A stretch of DNA of 64,000 nucleotides, taken from positions 242,668 to 306,667 of the forward strand of contig NZ_CANKXG010000004.1 in assembly GCF_947487575.1 (NCBI RefSeq), written 5' to 3'. Of the stretch, positions 45,411 to 53,675 are shown one piece after another. Within the stretch, counting starts at the first letter, position 1. The number at the start of each line of letters is the position of its first letter. Source of the stretch: an uncultured Algibacter sp. Lineage in GTDB: Bacteria; Bacteroidota; Bacteroidia; Flavobacteriales; Flavobacteriaceae. The notes below the pieces were generated by a model. That model searched no databases, had not been told where the DNA came from, and worked only from the letters and a program-made list of their open reading frames with translations. The position numbers and the translations under genes are program-made.

Positions 45411-45788
45411 CTATAAATTAGGAATAATCAATTCTTGATCTGGGTGAATTACATCTGGATTTTTTAAAATATCAGTATTTGCTTTAAAAATATCTTGATA
45501 CTTAGAAGCCTTTCCATAATATTGGATTGCAATTTTCCCTAAAGTTTCACCGCTTTTTACAGTATGCCTTGCGTAAACGCTTTCATCGGCAACTGATATG
45601 TTTGCTATAATATCTGATGGATTATCTCCACCAATAGTTTTTATTTTGTCCCAAAGAATATCTTTTTCATATTGCGTATTAGCAGTCCCTTTAATTTTAA
45701 GTACACCATTTTCTTCTGTTATATTGCCATCTTGAATGTTTAGTTCTTCTCCTAAGTTTAATACGTCTTGATACTTTGCTTTAACCAT
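45411..45788 (-). CDS. Small BON-LysM protein, Kbp/YgaU-like
   Basis: A 125-residue soluble protein without a signal peptide. Residues about 1-65 are a BON domain (GNITEENGVLKIKGTANT) and residues about 72-125 a LysM module (HTVKSGETLGKIAIQYYGKA to LIIPNL). This exact layout is that of E. coli Kbp (YgaU), a cytoplasmic K+-binding protein. The ion role is inferred from that relative only. It is divergent from rpsA, with a 332-base gap. Confidence 0.82.
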   Translation of the reverse strand: MVKAKYQDVLNLGEELNIQDGNITEENGVLKIKGTANTQYEKDILWDKIKTIGGDNPSDIIANISVADESVYARHTVKSGETLGKIAIQYYGKASKYQDIFKANTDILKNPDVIHPDQELIIPNL

Positions 45789-45958
45789 GATTTGAATTTT
45801 TTTAAAGTGTTAATTTGTAATCAACAATATAATAAATTATTCGAATTATATAAACAAATAATGATTAAGATATTGTTTCTAATAAATATGACACATTGTA
45901 ACTATAATAGTCACAGTATTTTATTTTCTCATTTTTAGGTAATTATATCAATATTATG

Positions 45959-45966
45959 TATTTTTG
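45959..45966 (+). promoter_or_regulatory. Likely -7 box of the rpsA promoter
   Basis: TATTTTTG matches TAnnTTTG. It is followed by CAC, as is common near Bacteroidota start sites, and lies about 155 bases before the rpsA start, which leaves a long structured leader. A clear -33 TTG is not seen. Confidence 0.5.
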
Positions 45967-45985
45967 CACTCCTTTTAGCGAATCG

Positions 45986-46056
45986 TCAGGAATATAAAAG
46001 GAATGAAACTAAAAATAATATAACACTTCTGTGTGTTAATCGCTTAAAATTCCTGA
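45986..46056 (+). promoter_or_regulatory. Structured 5' leader of rpsA
   Basis: Outer arms TCAGGAAT (45986-45993) and ATTCCTGA (46049-46056) are perfect complements. Inside is a hairpin TAACAC (46021-46026)/GTGTTA (46033-46038). A competing pairing of TTTTAGCGA (45974-45982) with TCGCTTAAAA (46040-46049) is also possible. Such alternatives suggest a control element, maybe autoregulation by S1. Confidence 0.45.
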
Positions 46057-46120
46057 AACATAGCAGAATACAAAATGTAGTGCCAATACAACCTGTAAAG
46101 GCATTACCAAATTATCTTAA

Positions 46121-47980
46121 ATGGCTGAAAAAGCAAAACAAGCTGAAGTTGAAGCAACAGATGCACCAGCAGTAGAAGCTCCAGTAGTATCTGAAGCACA
46201 AGCAAATCCTGAAAAGTTTTTAAAAGAATTTAACTGGCACAATTACCAAGAAGGTATTGATGAGGTTGACGATTTACAACTTAAAGAATTTGAAAAATTA
46301 GTAGCAGAAAATTTCGTTGATACTTTAGATGATGAAGTAGTTGAAGGCACAGTAGTTCATATTTCTGATAGAGATGCAATTATTGACATCAACGCAAAGT
46401 CTGAAGGTGTTATTTCTTTAAACGAATTTCGTTACAATCCCGATTTAAAAGTAGGAGATAAAGTTGAAGTATTAATTGATGTACGCGAAGATGCTACAGG
46501 ACAATTAATATTATCTCACAGAAAAGCACGTGTAATTAAAGCATGGGATCGTGTAAACGGTGCACATGATACTGGTGAAATCGTTAATGGTTTTGTAAAA
46601 TGCAGAACTAAAGGTGGTATGATTGTAGATGTTTTTGGAATTGAAGCATTCTTACCTGGTTCTCAAATTGATGTTAAACCAATTAGAGATTACGATCAGT
46701 ATGTAAATAAAACTATGGAATTTAAAGTTGTGAAAATCAACCACGAATTCAAAAACGTAGTAGTATCTCATAAAGCGCTTATTGAAGCTGATATTGAGGA
46801 ACAAAAGAAAGAAATTATTGGTCAATTAGAAAAAGGTCAAGTACTAGAGGGTATTGTTAAAAATATCACTTCTTACGGTGTATTTATTGATCTTGGTGGT
46901 GTTGACGGATTAGTTCACATTACAGATTTATCTTGGTCTAGAATCAATCATCCAAATGAGATTGTTGAGTTAGATCAAAAATTAAATGTTGTAATCCTTG
47001 ATTTTGATGAAAACAAATCAAGAATCCAATTAGGTCTTAAACAATTATCTAAACACCCATGGGAAGCGCTTGCAGAAGAGGTGAAAGTTGGTGATAAAGT
47101 AAAAGGTAAAGTAGTTGTAATAGCTGATTACGGTGCATTTATTGAAGTTGCTGATGGTGTTGAAGGACTAATTCATGTTTCTGAAATGTCTTGGTCTACG
47201 CATTTACGTTCTGCTCAAGATTTCGTTACAGTTGGTGATGAAGTTGATGCAGTTATCTTAACTTTAGATAGAGAAGATCGTAAAATGTCTCTTGGTATTA
47301 AGCAATTAACGCCAGACCCATGGACAGATATCACATCTAAATACCCATTAGGCTCTAAGCACACAGGTATTGTACGTAACTTTACAAATTTTGGTGTTTT
47401 TGTTGAATTAGAAGAAGGTATTGATGGATTAATTTACATTTCTGATTTATCTTGGACTAAGAAAATAAAGCATCCATCTGAGTTTTGTGCTGTAGGTGAT
47501 AAGTTAGATGTTATTGTACTTGAATTGGACGTTGAAGGACGTAAATTAAGTTTAGGTCATAAACAAACTACTGATAACCCTTGGGATAAATATGAAACTG
47601 AATTCGCTTTAGGAACTGTACATAAAGCTGCTATTACTGAAATAGTTGACAAAGGTGCTACTATTGATTTTAACGAAGATATTATTGCTTTTGTACCTTC
47701 TCGTCACTTAGAGAAAGAAGATGGTTCTAAACTTAAGAAAGGTGAAGAAACAGAATTCAAAATTATTGAATTTAACAAAGAGTTTAAAAGAGTAGTTGCT
47801 TCTCATACTGCTATTTTTAGAGAAGAAGAAATTAAGAATGTAAAAGCCGCTGTTAAAAAGCAAGCTTCACAAGCTGCCGAAGCAAAACCAACTTTAGGTG
47901 ATGCAAATGATGCTTTACAAGCTCTTAAAGATAAAATGGATGGAAAAGAAGCAAAACCTGCAAAAGCTAAGAAGAAGTAA
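46121..47980 (+). CDS. rpsA: 30S ribosomal protein S1
   Basis: A 619-residue protein with six S1/OB-fold repeats; the third to fifth are the most regular (for example NITSYGVFIDLGGVDGLVHI). An acidic N-terminal extension (about 50 residues, rich in E and A) and a lysine-rich C-terminal tail (KPAKAKKK) are typical of the Bacteroidota form. S1 helps recruit mRNA to the ribosome, which matters in this phylum because Shine-Dalgarno sequences are rare. Codon use is highly biased. It has a structured leader and a strong terminator, so it is a single-gene unit. Confidence 0.95.
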   Translation: MAEKAKQAEVEATDAPAVEAPVVSEAQANPEKFLKEFNWHNYQEGIDEVDDLQLKEFEKLVAENFVDTLDDEVVEGTVVHISDRDAIIDINAKSEGVISLNEFRYNPDLKVGDKVEVLIDVREDATGQLILSHRKARVIKAWDRVNGAHDTGEIVNGFVKCRTKGGMIVDVFGIEAFLPGSQIDVKPIRDYDQYVNKTMEFKVVKINHEFKNVVVSHKALIEADIEEQKKEIIGQLEKGQVLEGIVKNITSYGVFIDLGGVDGLVHITDLSWSRINHPNEIVELDQKLNVVILDFDENKSRIQLGLKQLSKHPWEALAEEVKVGDKVKGKVVVIADYGAFIEVADGVEGLIHVSEMSWSTHLRSAQDFVTVGDEVDAVILTLDREDRKMSLGIKQLTPDPWTDITSKYPLGSKHTGIVRNFTNFGVFVELEEGIDGLIYISDLSWTKKIKHPSEFCAVGDKLDVIVLELDVEGRKLSLGHKQTTDNPWDKYETEFALGTVHKAAITEIVDKGATIDFNEDIIAFVPSRHLEKEDGSKLKKGEETEFKIIEFNKEFKRVVASHTAIFREEEIKNVKAAVKKQASQAAEAKPTLGDANDALQALKDKMDGKEAKPAKAKKK

Positions 47981-48007
47981 TTCTTTCTGAAATTCATTTA
48001 TAATATT

Positions 48008-48038
48008 AAAGCCTCACAGAAATGTGGGGCTTTTTTTT
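48008..48038 (+). terminator. Intrinsic terminator of rpsA
   Basis: Stem of 11 pairs (AAAGCCTCACA/TGTGGGGCTTT, one G-U pair), GAAA tetraloop and eight T. A textbook intrinsic terminator. Confidence 0.92.
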
Positions 48039-48089
48039 ATGCTTAAATTTGTGATACAAATATTACTTTTTAAATTATTATATTTATTT

Positions 48090-49214
48090 ATGAAAAATTT
48101 CCTTGTTTTATTATTTATCCTGTCTGTTTCTAATTCCATTTCTCAAACTGTAGCTTATGACTCAGAATATTTTGGATGGAATAATATTGATTGTGTTGAT
48201 TTAAACTATAATATACCTCAGGTTATAGGACATCAAAATAATGTAGAAGTGACCTTTTTTCTGTCTATTAGTGATGCTCAAAACAATGTAAATCAAATAC
48301 CTAGATTCTATAGCTATACAAGTGATAATCAGGTATTATTTGCTAGAGTAACTAATTTAAGCGATACAAGTTTCGCAATTTCACAAGTAACTTTAAACTT
48401 AAGTCCTATAGGTTTTCCGCCCCCAGGATACATACAGTATGATATCTGCGACATTGATAATGATGTTCAAGAAATTGTTTATTTAAATAATTTAACAACT
48501 ATTAGTGGCAATAGTCCTGCCTTTAATAATAGTTTTTGTGGACTATTTGATAATCAGATAGTAACAACTTTTTACACTACGGAGCAAGACGCAGAAAATC
48601 AAACTAATTCACTAAATGAAGTGTTTCAGTTAACTCAAAATACTGATATTTACTATAGAATCTCTAATACTGCAAATGCTGATGTTATGATTCATTATTT
48701 TGGCTTAACCTTGCAATCTTGTGTAGTAGTTGATGTTGATAATGATGGCTTAGAAAATTACGAAGAAGATTCAAATAGAAACGGAAATTATTTTGATGAC
48801 GATACTGATAAAGATGGATTAATGAATTATGAAGACTTAGATGATGATGGAGATGGTATTTTGACTATTCAGGAAGATTACAATGGAAATGGAGACCCAA
48901 AAGAAGATGATACAAATTTTAACGGTATTGCTGATTATTTAGAAGCAAATGTAACATTAGGAAATACATTTGTTGATTCTGTTGTTTTTAAAGTATATCC
49001 AAACCCAGTTATAGACAGGTTATTTATAGAATCAAACGTGTTTTTTAATGCGGTAAGCATCTATAATATTTCAGGTTCTTTGGTTAAAGAAATAAAAATT
49101 AACAAACTTGAAAGCAATATTCATGTTTCAATGAAAACTATTTTATCAGGAACTTATTTTATTAAAATTAATTCATTTAACGGTATTATCTACAAAAGGT
49201 TTATAAAACAATAA
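48090..49214 (+). CDS. T9SS cargo protein with calcium-binding repeats and a type A sorting domain
   Basis: I placed the start at the ATG at 48090, where a signal peptide begins (MKNFLVLLFILSVSNSISQ). A GTG at 48024 lies inside the rpsA terminator and is not credible. The 374-residue protein has an N-terminal beta-rich part, then an Asp-rich thrombospondin type 3-like region (DVDNDGLENYEED, DDDTDKDGLMNYEDLDDDGD) that should bind calcium, and the type A sorting domain (VFKVYPNPVIDRLFIES to IYKRFIKQ). It is exported by T9SS, with PorQ coded nearby. The N-terminal function is unknown. Confidence 0.82.
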   Translation: MKNFLVLLFILSVSNSISQTVAYDSEYFGWNNIDCVDLNYNIPQVIGHQNNVEVTFFLSISDAQNNVNQIPRFYSYTSDNQVLFARVTNLSDTSFAISQVTLNLSPIGFPPPGYIQYDICDIDNDVQEIVYLNNLTTISGNSPAFNNSFCGLFDNQIVTTFYTTEQDAENQTNSLNEVFQLTQNTDIYYRISNTANADVMIHYFGLTLQSCVVVDVDNDGLENYEEDSNRNGNYFDDDTDKDGLMNYEDLDDDGDGILTIQEDYNGNGDPKEDDTNFNGIADYLEANVTLGNTFVDSVVFKVYPNPVIDRLFIESNVFFNAVSIYNISGSLVKEIKINKLESNIHVSMKTILSGTYFIKINSFNGIIYKRFIKQ

Positions 49215-49243
49215 GCTAATTTAAGATACGAACTTTAGCTGAT

Positions 49244-49341
49244 ACGTGCGCAAGGGATAGTAGTGGATAGCCCACAGCCCGACGCAGGAGGTGCGAGGAC
49301 TTGTAACGGATAGCCCGACCCTTTTAGGGATGCGCCCAAAT
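49244..49341 (+). repeat. Dispersed intergenic repeat, second long copy
   Basis: Shares its layout with 37673-37781: AGTGGATAG, CCACAG, then a 30-base identical core (49291-49320, starting GTGCGAGGAC), then CGCCCAAAT. It lies just after the T9SS cargo gene. The central part is shorter than in the other copy. Same orientation as that copy. Confidence 0.7.
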
Positions 49342-49382
49342 AAAGATTATTGCTATTGGTTTTTACTTCTAAAATTTTGCAT

Positions 49383-49390
49383 TACCTTTG
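49383..49390 (+). promoter_or_regulatory. Likely -7 box of the pyrR-pyrB promoter
   Basis: TACCTTTG matches TAnnTTTG and lies 26 bases before pyrR. A TTG at 49356-49358 is 24 bases upstream, a little long for the -33 box. No PyrR-binding attenuator is seen in the very short leader. Confidence 0.5.
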
Positions 49391-49415
49391 TACCCCGAAT
49401 ACGTTTGGATAGTAT

Positions 49416-49955
49416 ATGAGTCAAAAAGTTTTACTTAACGCAAAAGAGGTAAACATCATTCTTCATCGATTGGCTTGTCAACTTATTGAAAATCACAACG
49501 ACTTTTCTAACACGGTACTCATTGGTTTACAACCACGTGGCGTGTTTTTAGCAGATAGATTAGCGAAAATTTTAAGAGAAGAATATAGGGTTGAAAACAT
49601 TGAATTAGGTCATTTAGATATCACTTTCTATAGAGATGATTTTAGAAGAGGTGACAAAACTTTAGAAGCCAACTCTACAAAAATCAACTTTTTAGTTGAA
49701 GATAAAAATATTGTATTTATTGATGATGTTTTATATACAGGACGCAGTATTAGGGCAGCTTTAACGGCAATACAATCTTTTGGAAGACCTAATGAAATAG
49801 AGCTTTTAACGTTAATTGATAGACGTTTTAGTAGACATTTACCAATACAACCAGATTATAGAGGCAGACAGGTAGATGTTATAAATAATGAAAAAGTAAA
49901 AGTAAACTGGAAAGAACATGATAATGAAGATTCAGTTTACTTAATTGAAAAATAG
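49416..49955 (+). CDS. pyrR: PyrR: pyrimidine operon regulator/uracil phosphoribosyltransferase
   Basis: A 179-residue protein, the usual length of PyrR. The PRPP-binding loop FIDDVLYTGRSIRAAL and the segment LIGLQPRGVFLADRLA are typical. In Bacillus PyrR binds pyr mRNA and also has uracil phosphoribosyltransferase activity; in Bacteroidota only the enzyme role is reasonably safe. It stands 127 bases before pyrB, so regulation of pyrimidine synthesis is the likely context. Confidence 0.93.
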   Translation: MSQKVLLNAKEVNIILHRLACQLIENHNDFSNTVLIGLQPRGVFLADRLAKILREEYRVENIELGHLDITFYRDDFRRGDKTLEANSTKINFLVEDKNIVFIDDVLYTGRSIRAALTAIQSFGRPNEIELLTLIDRRFSRHLPIQPDYRGRQVDVINNEKVKVNWKEHDNEDSVYLIEK

Positions 49956-49992
49956 AATTAAGTTTGAAGATAGGAGCACGAAGTTAGAAGTT

Positions 49993-50045
49993 CTTGTCAG
50001 GTTGAGTCTTTCGTCTGTCGCTCAAGACAGGCTAAGTCGAAACCT
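49993..50045 (+). repeat. Dispersed GTCAGGTTGAG...AGTCGAAACC element
   Basis: Starts CTTGTCAGGTTGAG and ends AAGTCGAAACC. TTGAG and CTCAA can pair to form a hairpin, followed by GTC/GAC. It lies in the pyrR-pyrB gap. It resembles small repeats often found between flavobacterial genes. Confidence 0.5.
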
Positions 50046-50082
50046 ATATAATAAGTAAATAAAAACAGCTAATAGTATAACA

Positions 50083-51012
50083 ATGAGCGAATTAAGTGTC
50101 AATCACTTATTAGGAATTAAATATCTTCAAGAAAAAGATATCCAACTTATTTTTGAAACAGCCGATCATTTTAAAGAAGTGATTAATAGACCCATTAAAA
50201 AAGTACCTTCGCTTAGAGATATTACTATTGCTAATCTGTTTTTTGAGAATTCAACCCGAACAAAATTATCTTTTGAACTTGCTGAAAAACGTTTGTCTGC
50301 AGACGTTCTTAATTTTTCATCTTCACAATCTTCAGTTAAAAAAGGAGAGACTCTTATTGATACGGTAAACAACATTTTATCTATGAAGGTGGATATGGTT
50401 GTAATGCGCCATCCAAATCCTGGAGCGGGTGTGTTTTTATCTAAGCATGTTAATGCTAGTATAATTAACGCTGGCGATGGAGCACATGAACATCCAACAC
50501 AGGCCCTGCTAGATTCGTATTCAATTAGAGAAAAACTAGGAGATGTTAAAGGAAAAAAAGTTGTTATAGTTGGAGATATTTTGCACAGTAGAGTGGCGCT
50601 TTCAAACATCTTTGCGTTACAATTACAAGGTGCTCAAGTTATGGTTTGCGGACCAAAAACATTGATTCCTAAGTACATAAATAATCTTGGAGTAAAAGTT
50701 GAAACTAACTTACGTAATGCATTGAATTGGTGTGATGTAGCAAATATGCTTCGTGTGCAAAATGAACGTATGGATATTAGTTATTTTCCTTCAACAAGAG
50801 AATACACACAACAGTTTGGTGTAAATAAAGATTTACTGAATTCTTTAGATAAAGAAATAACCATTATGCATCCTGGACCAATAAATAGAGGTGTAGAAAT
50901 AACTAGCGATGTTGCAGATTCAAAACAATCTATTATATTAGATCAAGTACAAAACGGTGTTGCAGTGAGAATGGCCGTTATTTATTTACTAGCATCAAAA
51001 ATAAAACAATAG
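50083..51012 (+). CDS. pyrB: Aspartate carbamoyltransferase catalytic subunit
   Basis: A 309-residue protein of standard length. Carbamoyl phosphate-binding STRTKLSFELAEKRL, the loop HPNPGAG, the HPTQALLDSYS motif and MHPGPINRGVE are all in place. It condenses carbamoyl phosphate and aspartate to N-carbamoylaspartate, step two of de novo pyrimidine synthesis. No pyrI regulatory subunit is seen, which suggests the trimeric, unregulated form. The next gene starts 3 bases on. Confidence 0.95.
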   Translation: MSELSVNHLLGIKYLQEKDIQLIFETADHFKEVINRPIKKVPSLRDITIANLFFENSTRTKLSFELAEKRLSADVLNFSSSQSSVKKGETLIDTVNNILSMKVDMVVMRHPNPGAGVFLSKHVNASIINAGDGAHEHPTQALLDSYSIREKLGDVKGKKVVIVGDILHSRVALSNIFALQLQGAQVMVCGPKTLIPKYINNLGVKVETNLRNALNWCDVANMLRVQNERMDISYFPSTREYTQQFGVNKDLLNSLDKEITIMHPGPINRGVEITSDVADSKQSIILDQVQNGVAVRMAVIYLLASKIKQ

Positions 51013-51015
51013 ATT

Positions 51016-51348
51016 ATGATTTTTGAACAAAAAGAGAATACTACTATAATTACTCAAGAAAAGGTTTCTGTTATAGAATTAGTTAAAAAGCTACAAGTTC
51101 TATACCCGAAATATAAAAACAATAATATTATAATTGCTTTAACGTCTTTTGATGTTTTAACGAAAGCAGAAATTGCAGAGTTTTTACAGTTATCAACTAC
51201 ACATAAAGCTGCAAAACATTCTTTTGTGATTGTTTCAAATAAAATAGATTTAGATATTGTGCCAGATCAAATGGTTGTAGCACCTACCATTCAAGAAGCT
51301 CATGATATTATTGAAATGGAAGACATGGAACGCGACTTAGGTTTTTAA
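51016..51348 (+). CDS. Conserved small protein of unknown function
   Basis: A 110-residue soluble protein with alternating helices and strands, ending in an acidic tail (EMEDMERDLGF). Homologues in Flavobacteriia are sometimes labelled ribonuclease Z because they lie next to rnz, but it lacks the metallo-beta-lactamase motif. The layout (alternating alpha/beta) is STAS-like at most. It sits 3 bases after pyrB and 1 base before the DUF3291 gene, so the operon is tight. Confidence 0.75.
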   Translation: MIFEQKENTTIITQEKVSVIELVKKLQVLYPKYKNNNIIIALTSFDVLTKAEIAEFLQLSTTHKAAKHSFVIVSNKIDLDIVPDQMVVAPTIQEAHDIIEMEDMERDLGF

Positions 51349-51349
51349 A

Positions 51350-51814
51350 ATGAACACATTACATCTTGCTGAAGTAAATATAGCTAAACCACTGGCTCCA
51401 ATGGATAATCCCATTATGCAAGATTTTGTGAATAATGTTGATAAAATGAACGCTATTGCTGATGCAGCAGATGGATTTATTTGGAGATTACAGGATGAGG
51501 ATAAAGACGAAGCAACTGCTATTTTTCAAGATGACTCCCTAATAATTAACATGTCTGTTTGGGAAAATTTAGAATCACTTTTTAACTACACTTATAATTC
51601 TGGACATATAAAAGTTTTTAAACGAAAAAAAGAATGGTTTAGTAAAATGAAAATGATGCACATGGCATTTTGGTATGTTCCAGAAGGGTATGAGCCTACT
51701 TTTCAAGACGCTAAAAACCGTTTGGATTATTTAAATAAGCATGGTGACACACCTTATGCTTTCTCATTTAAAAGCAAATTTACTAGTACTGATGCATTAA
51801 ACTATAAACACTAA
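51350..51814 (+). CDS. DUF3291 domain-containing protein
   Basis: A 154-residue soluble protein. It begins LHLAEVNIAKPLAPMDNPIM and carries WRLQDEDKDEAT and a WYVPEGYEPTFQDAKNRLD segment, which is the DUF3291 pattern, related to dimeric alpha/beta-barrel monooxygenase-like folds. No reaction is known. It starts 1 base after the previous stop and ends 9 bases before rnz. Confidence 0.82.
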   Translation: MNTLHLAEVNIAKPLAPMDNPIMQDFVNNVDKMNAIADAADGFIWRLQDEDKDEATAIFQDDSLIINMSVWENLESLFNYTYNSGHIKVFKRKKEWFSKMKMMHMAFWYVPEGYEPTFQDAKNRLDYLNKHGDTPYAFSFKSKFTSTDALNYKH

Positions 51815-51823
51815 CCTAACTTT

Positions 51824-52729
51824 ATGAAACTAACCATTTTAGGTTGTTATAGTGCAACACCGCGTACTTTAAACAATACCACATCTCAAGTATTAGAAAT
51901 AAACAACCATATGTTTCTAATTGATTGTGGAGAAGGTACACAAGTTCAATTGCGCAAGCATAAAATTAAGTTTAATCGAATTAAACATGTTTTTATATCG
52001 CATTTGCATGGCGACCATTTTTTTGGCTTAGTAGGTTTAATTTCAACGTTTAGATTATTAACACGAGAAACCGATTTGCATATCTATGGACCAAAAGGTA
52101 TCAAAGAGATAGTAACGCTTCAAATGAAACTAGCCGATTCTTGGACTAATTTTAATTTGTATTTTCATGAGTTGACCTCAAAGAAATCTGAAGTAATTTA
52201 TGAAGACGATAAGGTTGAAGTACATACCATTCCTTTAAACCATAGAATTTATACTAATGGCTATCTATTTAAAGAAAAGGAAGGTTTACGTAAACTAAAA
52301 ATGAATGCTGTTGAAGATGCAAATATTAACGTAGCCTATTATAGAAAACTAACGCAAGGTTTTGATGTTGAGAATGAAGACGGAGTAATCATAAAAAATG
52401 AAAGTGTCACTAAACCTGGATTAAAACCAAAAAGTTATGCATTTTGTAGTGATACAATGTACAAAGAAGACATTGTACCCATTATAAAGAATACTGATGT
52501 TTTATACCATGAATCAACCTTTTTAGAGCAACATGCACATTTAGCAGTAAAAACGAAGCACTCAACAGCAAAAGAAGCTGCAACTATTGCAAAACTGGCC
52601 AATGCCGACACTTTAATACTTGGCCATTACTCTACACGTTATGGGAATATAGATGCTTTTAAAGACGAAGCAAAAGTTGTTTTTGACAAAGTAGAATTAG
52701 CCGAAGATGGTAAAATTTTTGAATTTTAA
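51824..52729 (+). CDS. rnz: Ribonuclease Z
   Basis: A 301-residue metallo-beta-lactamase-fold nuclease. The metal motif HLHGDHFFGL and the family starts SATPRTLNNTTSQ and FLIDCGEGTQVQLRK are present, as are YHESTFLEQHAHLA and GHYSTRY. It cuts the 3' trailer from tRNA precursors. It ends the plus-strand group starting at pyrR. Its last bases overlap by four the antisense stop of the decayed STAS-like gene. Confidence 0.94.
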   Translation: MKLTILGCYSATPRTLNNTTSQVLEINNHMFLIDCGEGTQVQLRKHKIKFNRIKHVFISHLHGDHFFGLVGLISTFRLLTRETDLHIYGPKGIKEIVTLQMKLADSWTNFNLYFHELTSKKSEVIYEDDKVEVHTIPLNHRIYTNGYLFKEKEGLRKLKMNAVEDANINVAYYRKLTQGFDVENEDGVIIKNESVTKPGLKPKSYAFCSDTMYKEDIVPIIKNTDVLYHESTFLEQHAHLAVKTKHSTAKEAATIAKLANADTLILGHYSTRYGNIDAFKDEAKVVFDKVELAEDGKIFEF

Positions 52730-53138
52730 TTAAATTCCTTCAAGCTTTCCATCCAACCAATGGCTTCTTTTAATGACATACATCGTTTTATACTTCTATT
52801 AGTAAATTGTTTTTCTATAGATGCATTCATGTAATTTGAATTATTATAAATAACGATTGCGCTTGCAACAATCAAATGATAATTTTTTTAATTTTTATCC
52901 AATTACAGGGGGCTGTGGAGTAGTGATTTATTCGATTTGAAATGTATCCAATTTGTGAATCATTACCATAAAAATTAATTATCTAATCGTAAATTAGTTT
53001 TGTTTTTTCCCAATCAAAATGAATGCCTTCATGTAGTTCACCAATAAAAAAATTTTCACATAAATAATAAGTACCAAATTGCATTTCTAGTTTAGTGAAT
53101 TTTCTGACTTTACTAAACGAGTAACTTTTAAAGGTATA
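52726..53138 (-). pseudogene. Decayed STAS/SEC14-like small protein gene
   Basis: The 591-base gap after rnz holds a broken gene on the minus strand. Its pieces read, in order, SYSFSKVRKFTKLEMQFGTY, then FIGELHEGIHFDWEKTKLIYD, an in-frame TAG at 52985-52983, IGYISNRINHYS, a one-base loss in an A-run (plus-strand T-run 52883-52889), and then IVASAIVIYNNSNYMN to EAIGWMESLKEFN. With these two repaired it is about 137 codons. No start codon is left. It resembles a small flavobacterial family that I would call STAS/SEC14-like, but that name is tentative. From 53139 to 53320 I see nothing. Confidence 0.7.
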
Positions 53139-53320
53139 TTAAGTAGAAAAAATGTTTCCAACAAGGTAAATTTTATAGTACAAAACCACAAAAAAGACAT
53201 GTTATTTATAACTGGTTTTAGAAGAAGAATTTTCAGATTAGGTAAGTCCTAATATTTTGCAACCTCTTTCTTAGGTTTATCAATGTTTATAGAACAAGTA
53301 AATTTCAGTTTAATTCTTTT

Positions 53321-53623
53321 TTAATTGGTATTAGTGGCATTTGCAAGAGTATAAAATAACCCAAAAACTATAATTATAATCCCTACTAAAATTCTGTATA
53401 AAAGCGCTACGTCTAAAAAGTAGCATATAACTCTAGCTATAATTACTAAAGCACCAGTTATTATTAGTCCGTTGTGTATAAAGGTTGAAAAATTTTTAAC
53501 GTCAATCTTCTTTTTTTCCTCTGTAGACATTGAATTATATCCAGCAATTAAGTTTGGGTATTTTTTTACTAAAAGACCACAAATAATAAAAATGAAGCCT
53601 ATAAGGGGTTCTGCAAAAAGCAT
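53321..53623 (-). CDS. DUF3784-like small membrane protein
   Basis: Start placed at 53623, where the protein opens with a hydrophobic helix (MLFAEPLIGFIFIICGLLV); an ATG 72 bases earlier adds a poor N-terminus and overlaps pdxH's upstream region. The 100-residue protein has three membrane helices and the segment AGYNSMSTEEKKKIDVK, which is the DUF3784 signature. Function unknown. It is divergent from pdxH. Confidence 0.72.
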   Translation of the reverse strand: MLFAEPLIGFIFIICGLLVKKYPNLIAGYNSMSTEEKKKIDVKNFSTFIHNGLIITGALVIIARVICYFLDVALLYRILVGIIIIVFGLFYTLANATNTN

Positions 53624-53675
53624 TTTATGTAAATTTGAACATATAAATATAATATTTATTTCGCAGACATTAATA

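Noticed and set aside
48024..48089. Extension of the T9SS cargo gene to a GTG at 48024
   Set aside because: It would start inside the rpsA terminator stem and push the signal peptide inward.
49342..49415. PyrR-dependent attenuator ahead of pyrR
   Set aside because: The leader after the likely start site is only about 20 bases, with no terminator/antiterminator pair.
50166..50609. Minus-strand open frame of 147 codons
   Set aside because: Antisense shadow of pyrB, which has all its motifs.
51016..51348. Name 'ribonuclease Z' for the 110-residue gene
   Set aside because: The true rnz, with HLHGDH, is at 51824; this small protein has no metal motif.
53472..53675. Longer pdxH start
   Set aside because: The extra part is antisense to the DUF3784-like gene and unlike any PdxH N-terminus.
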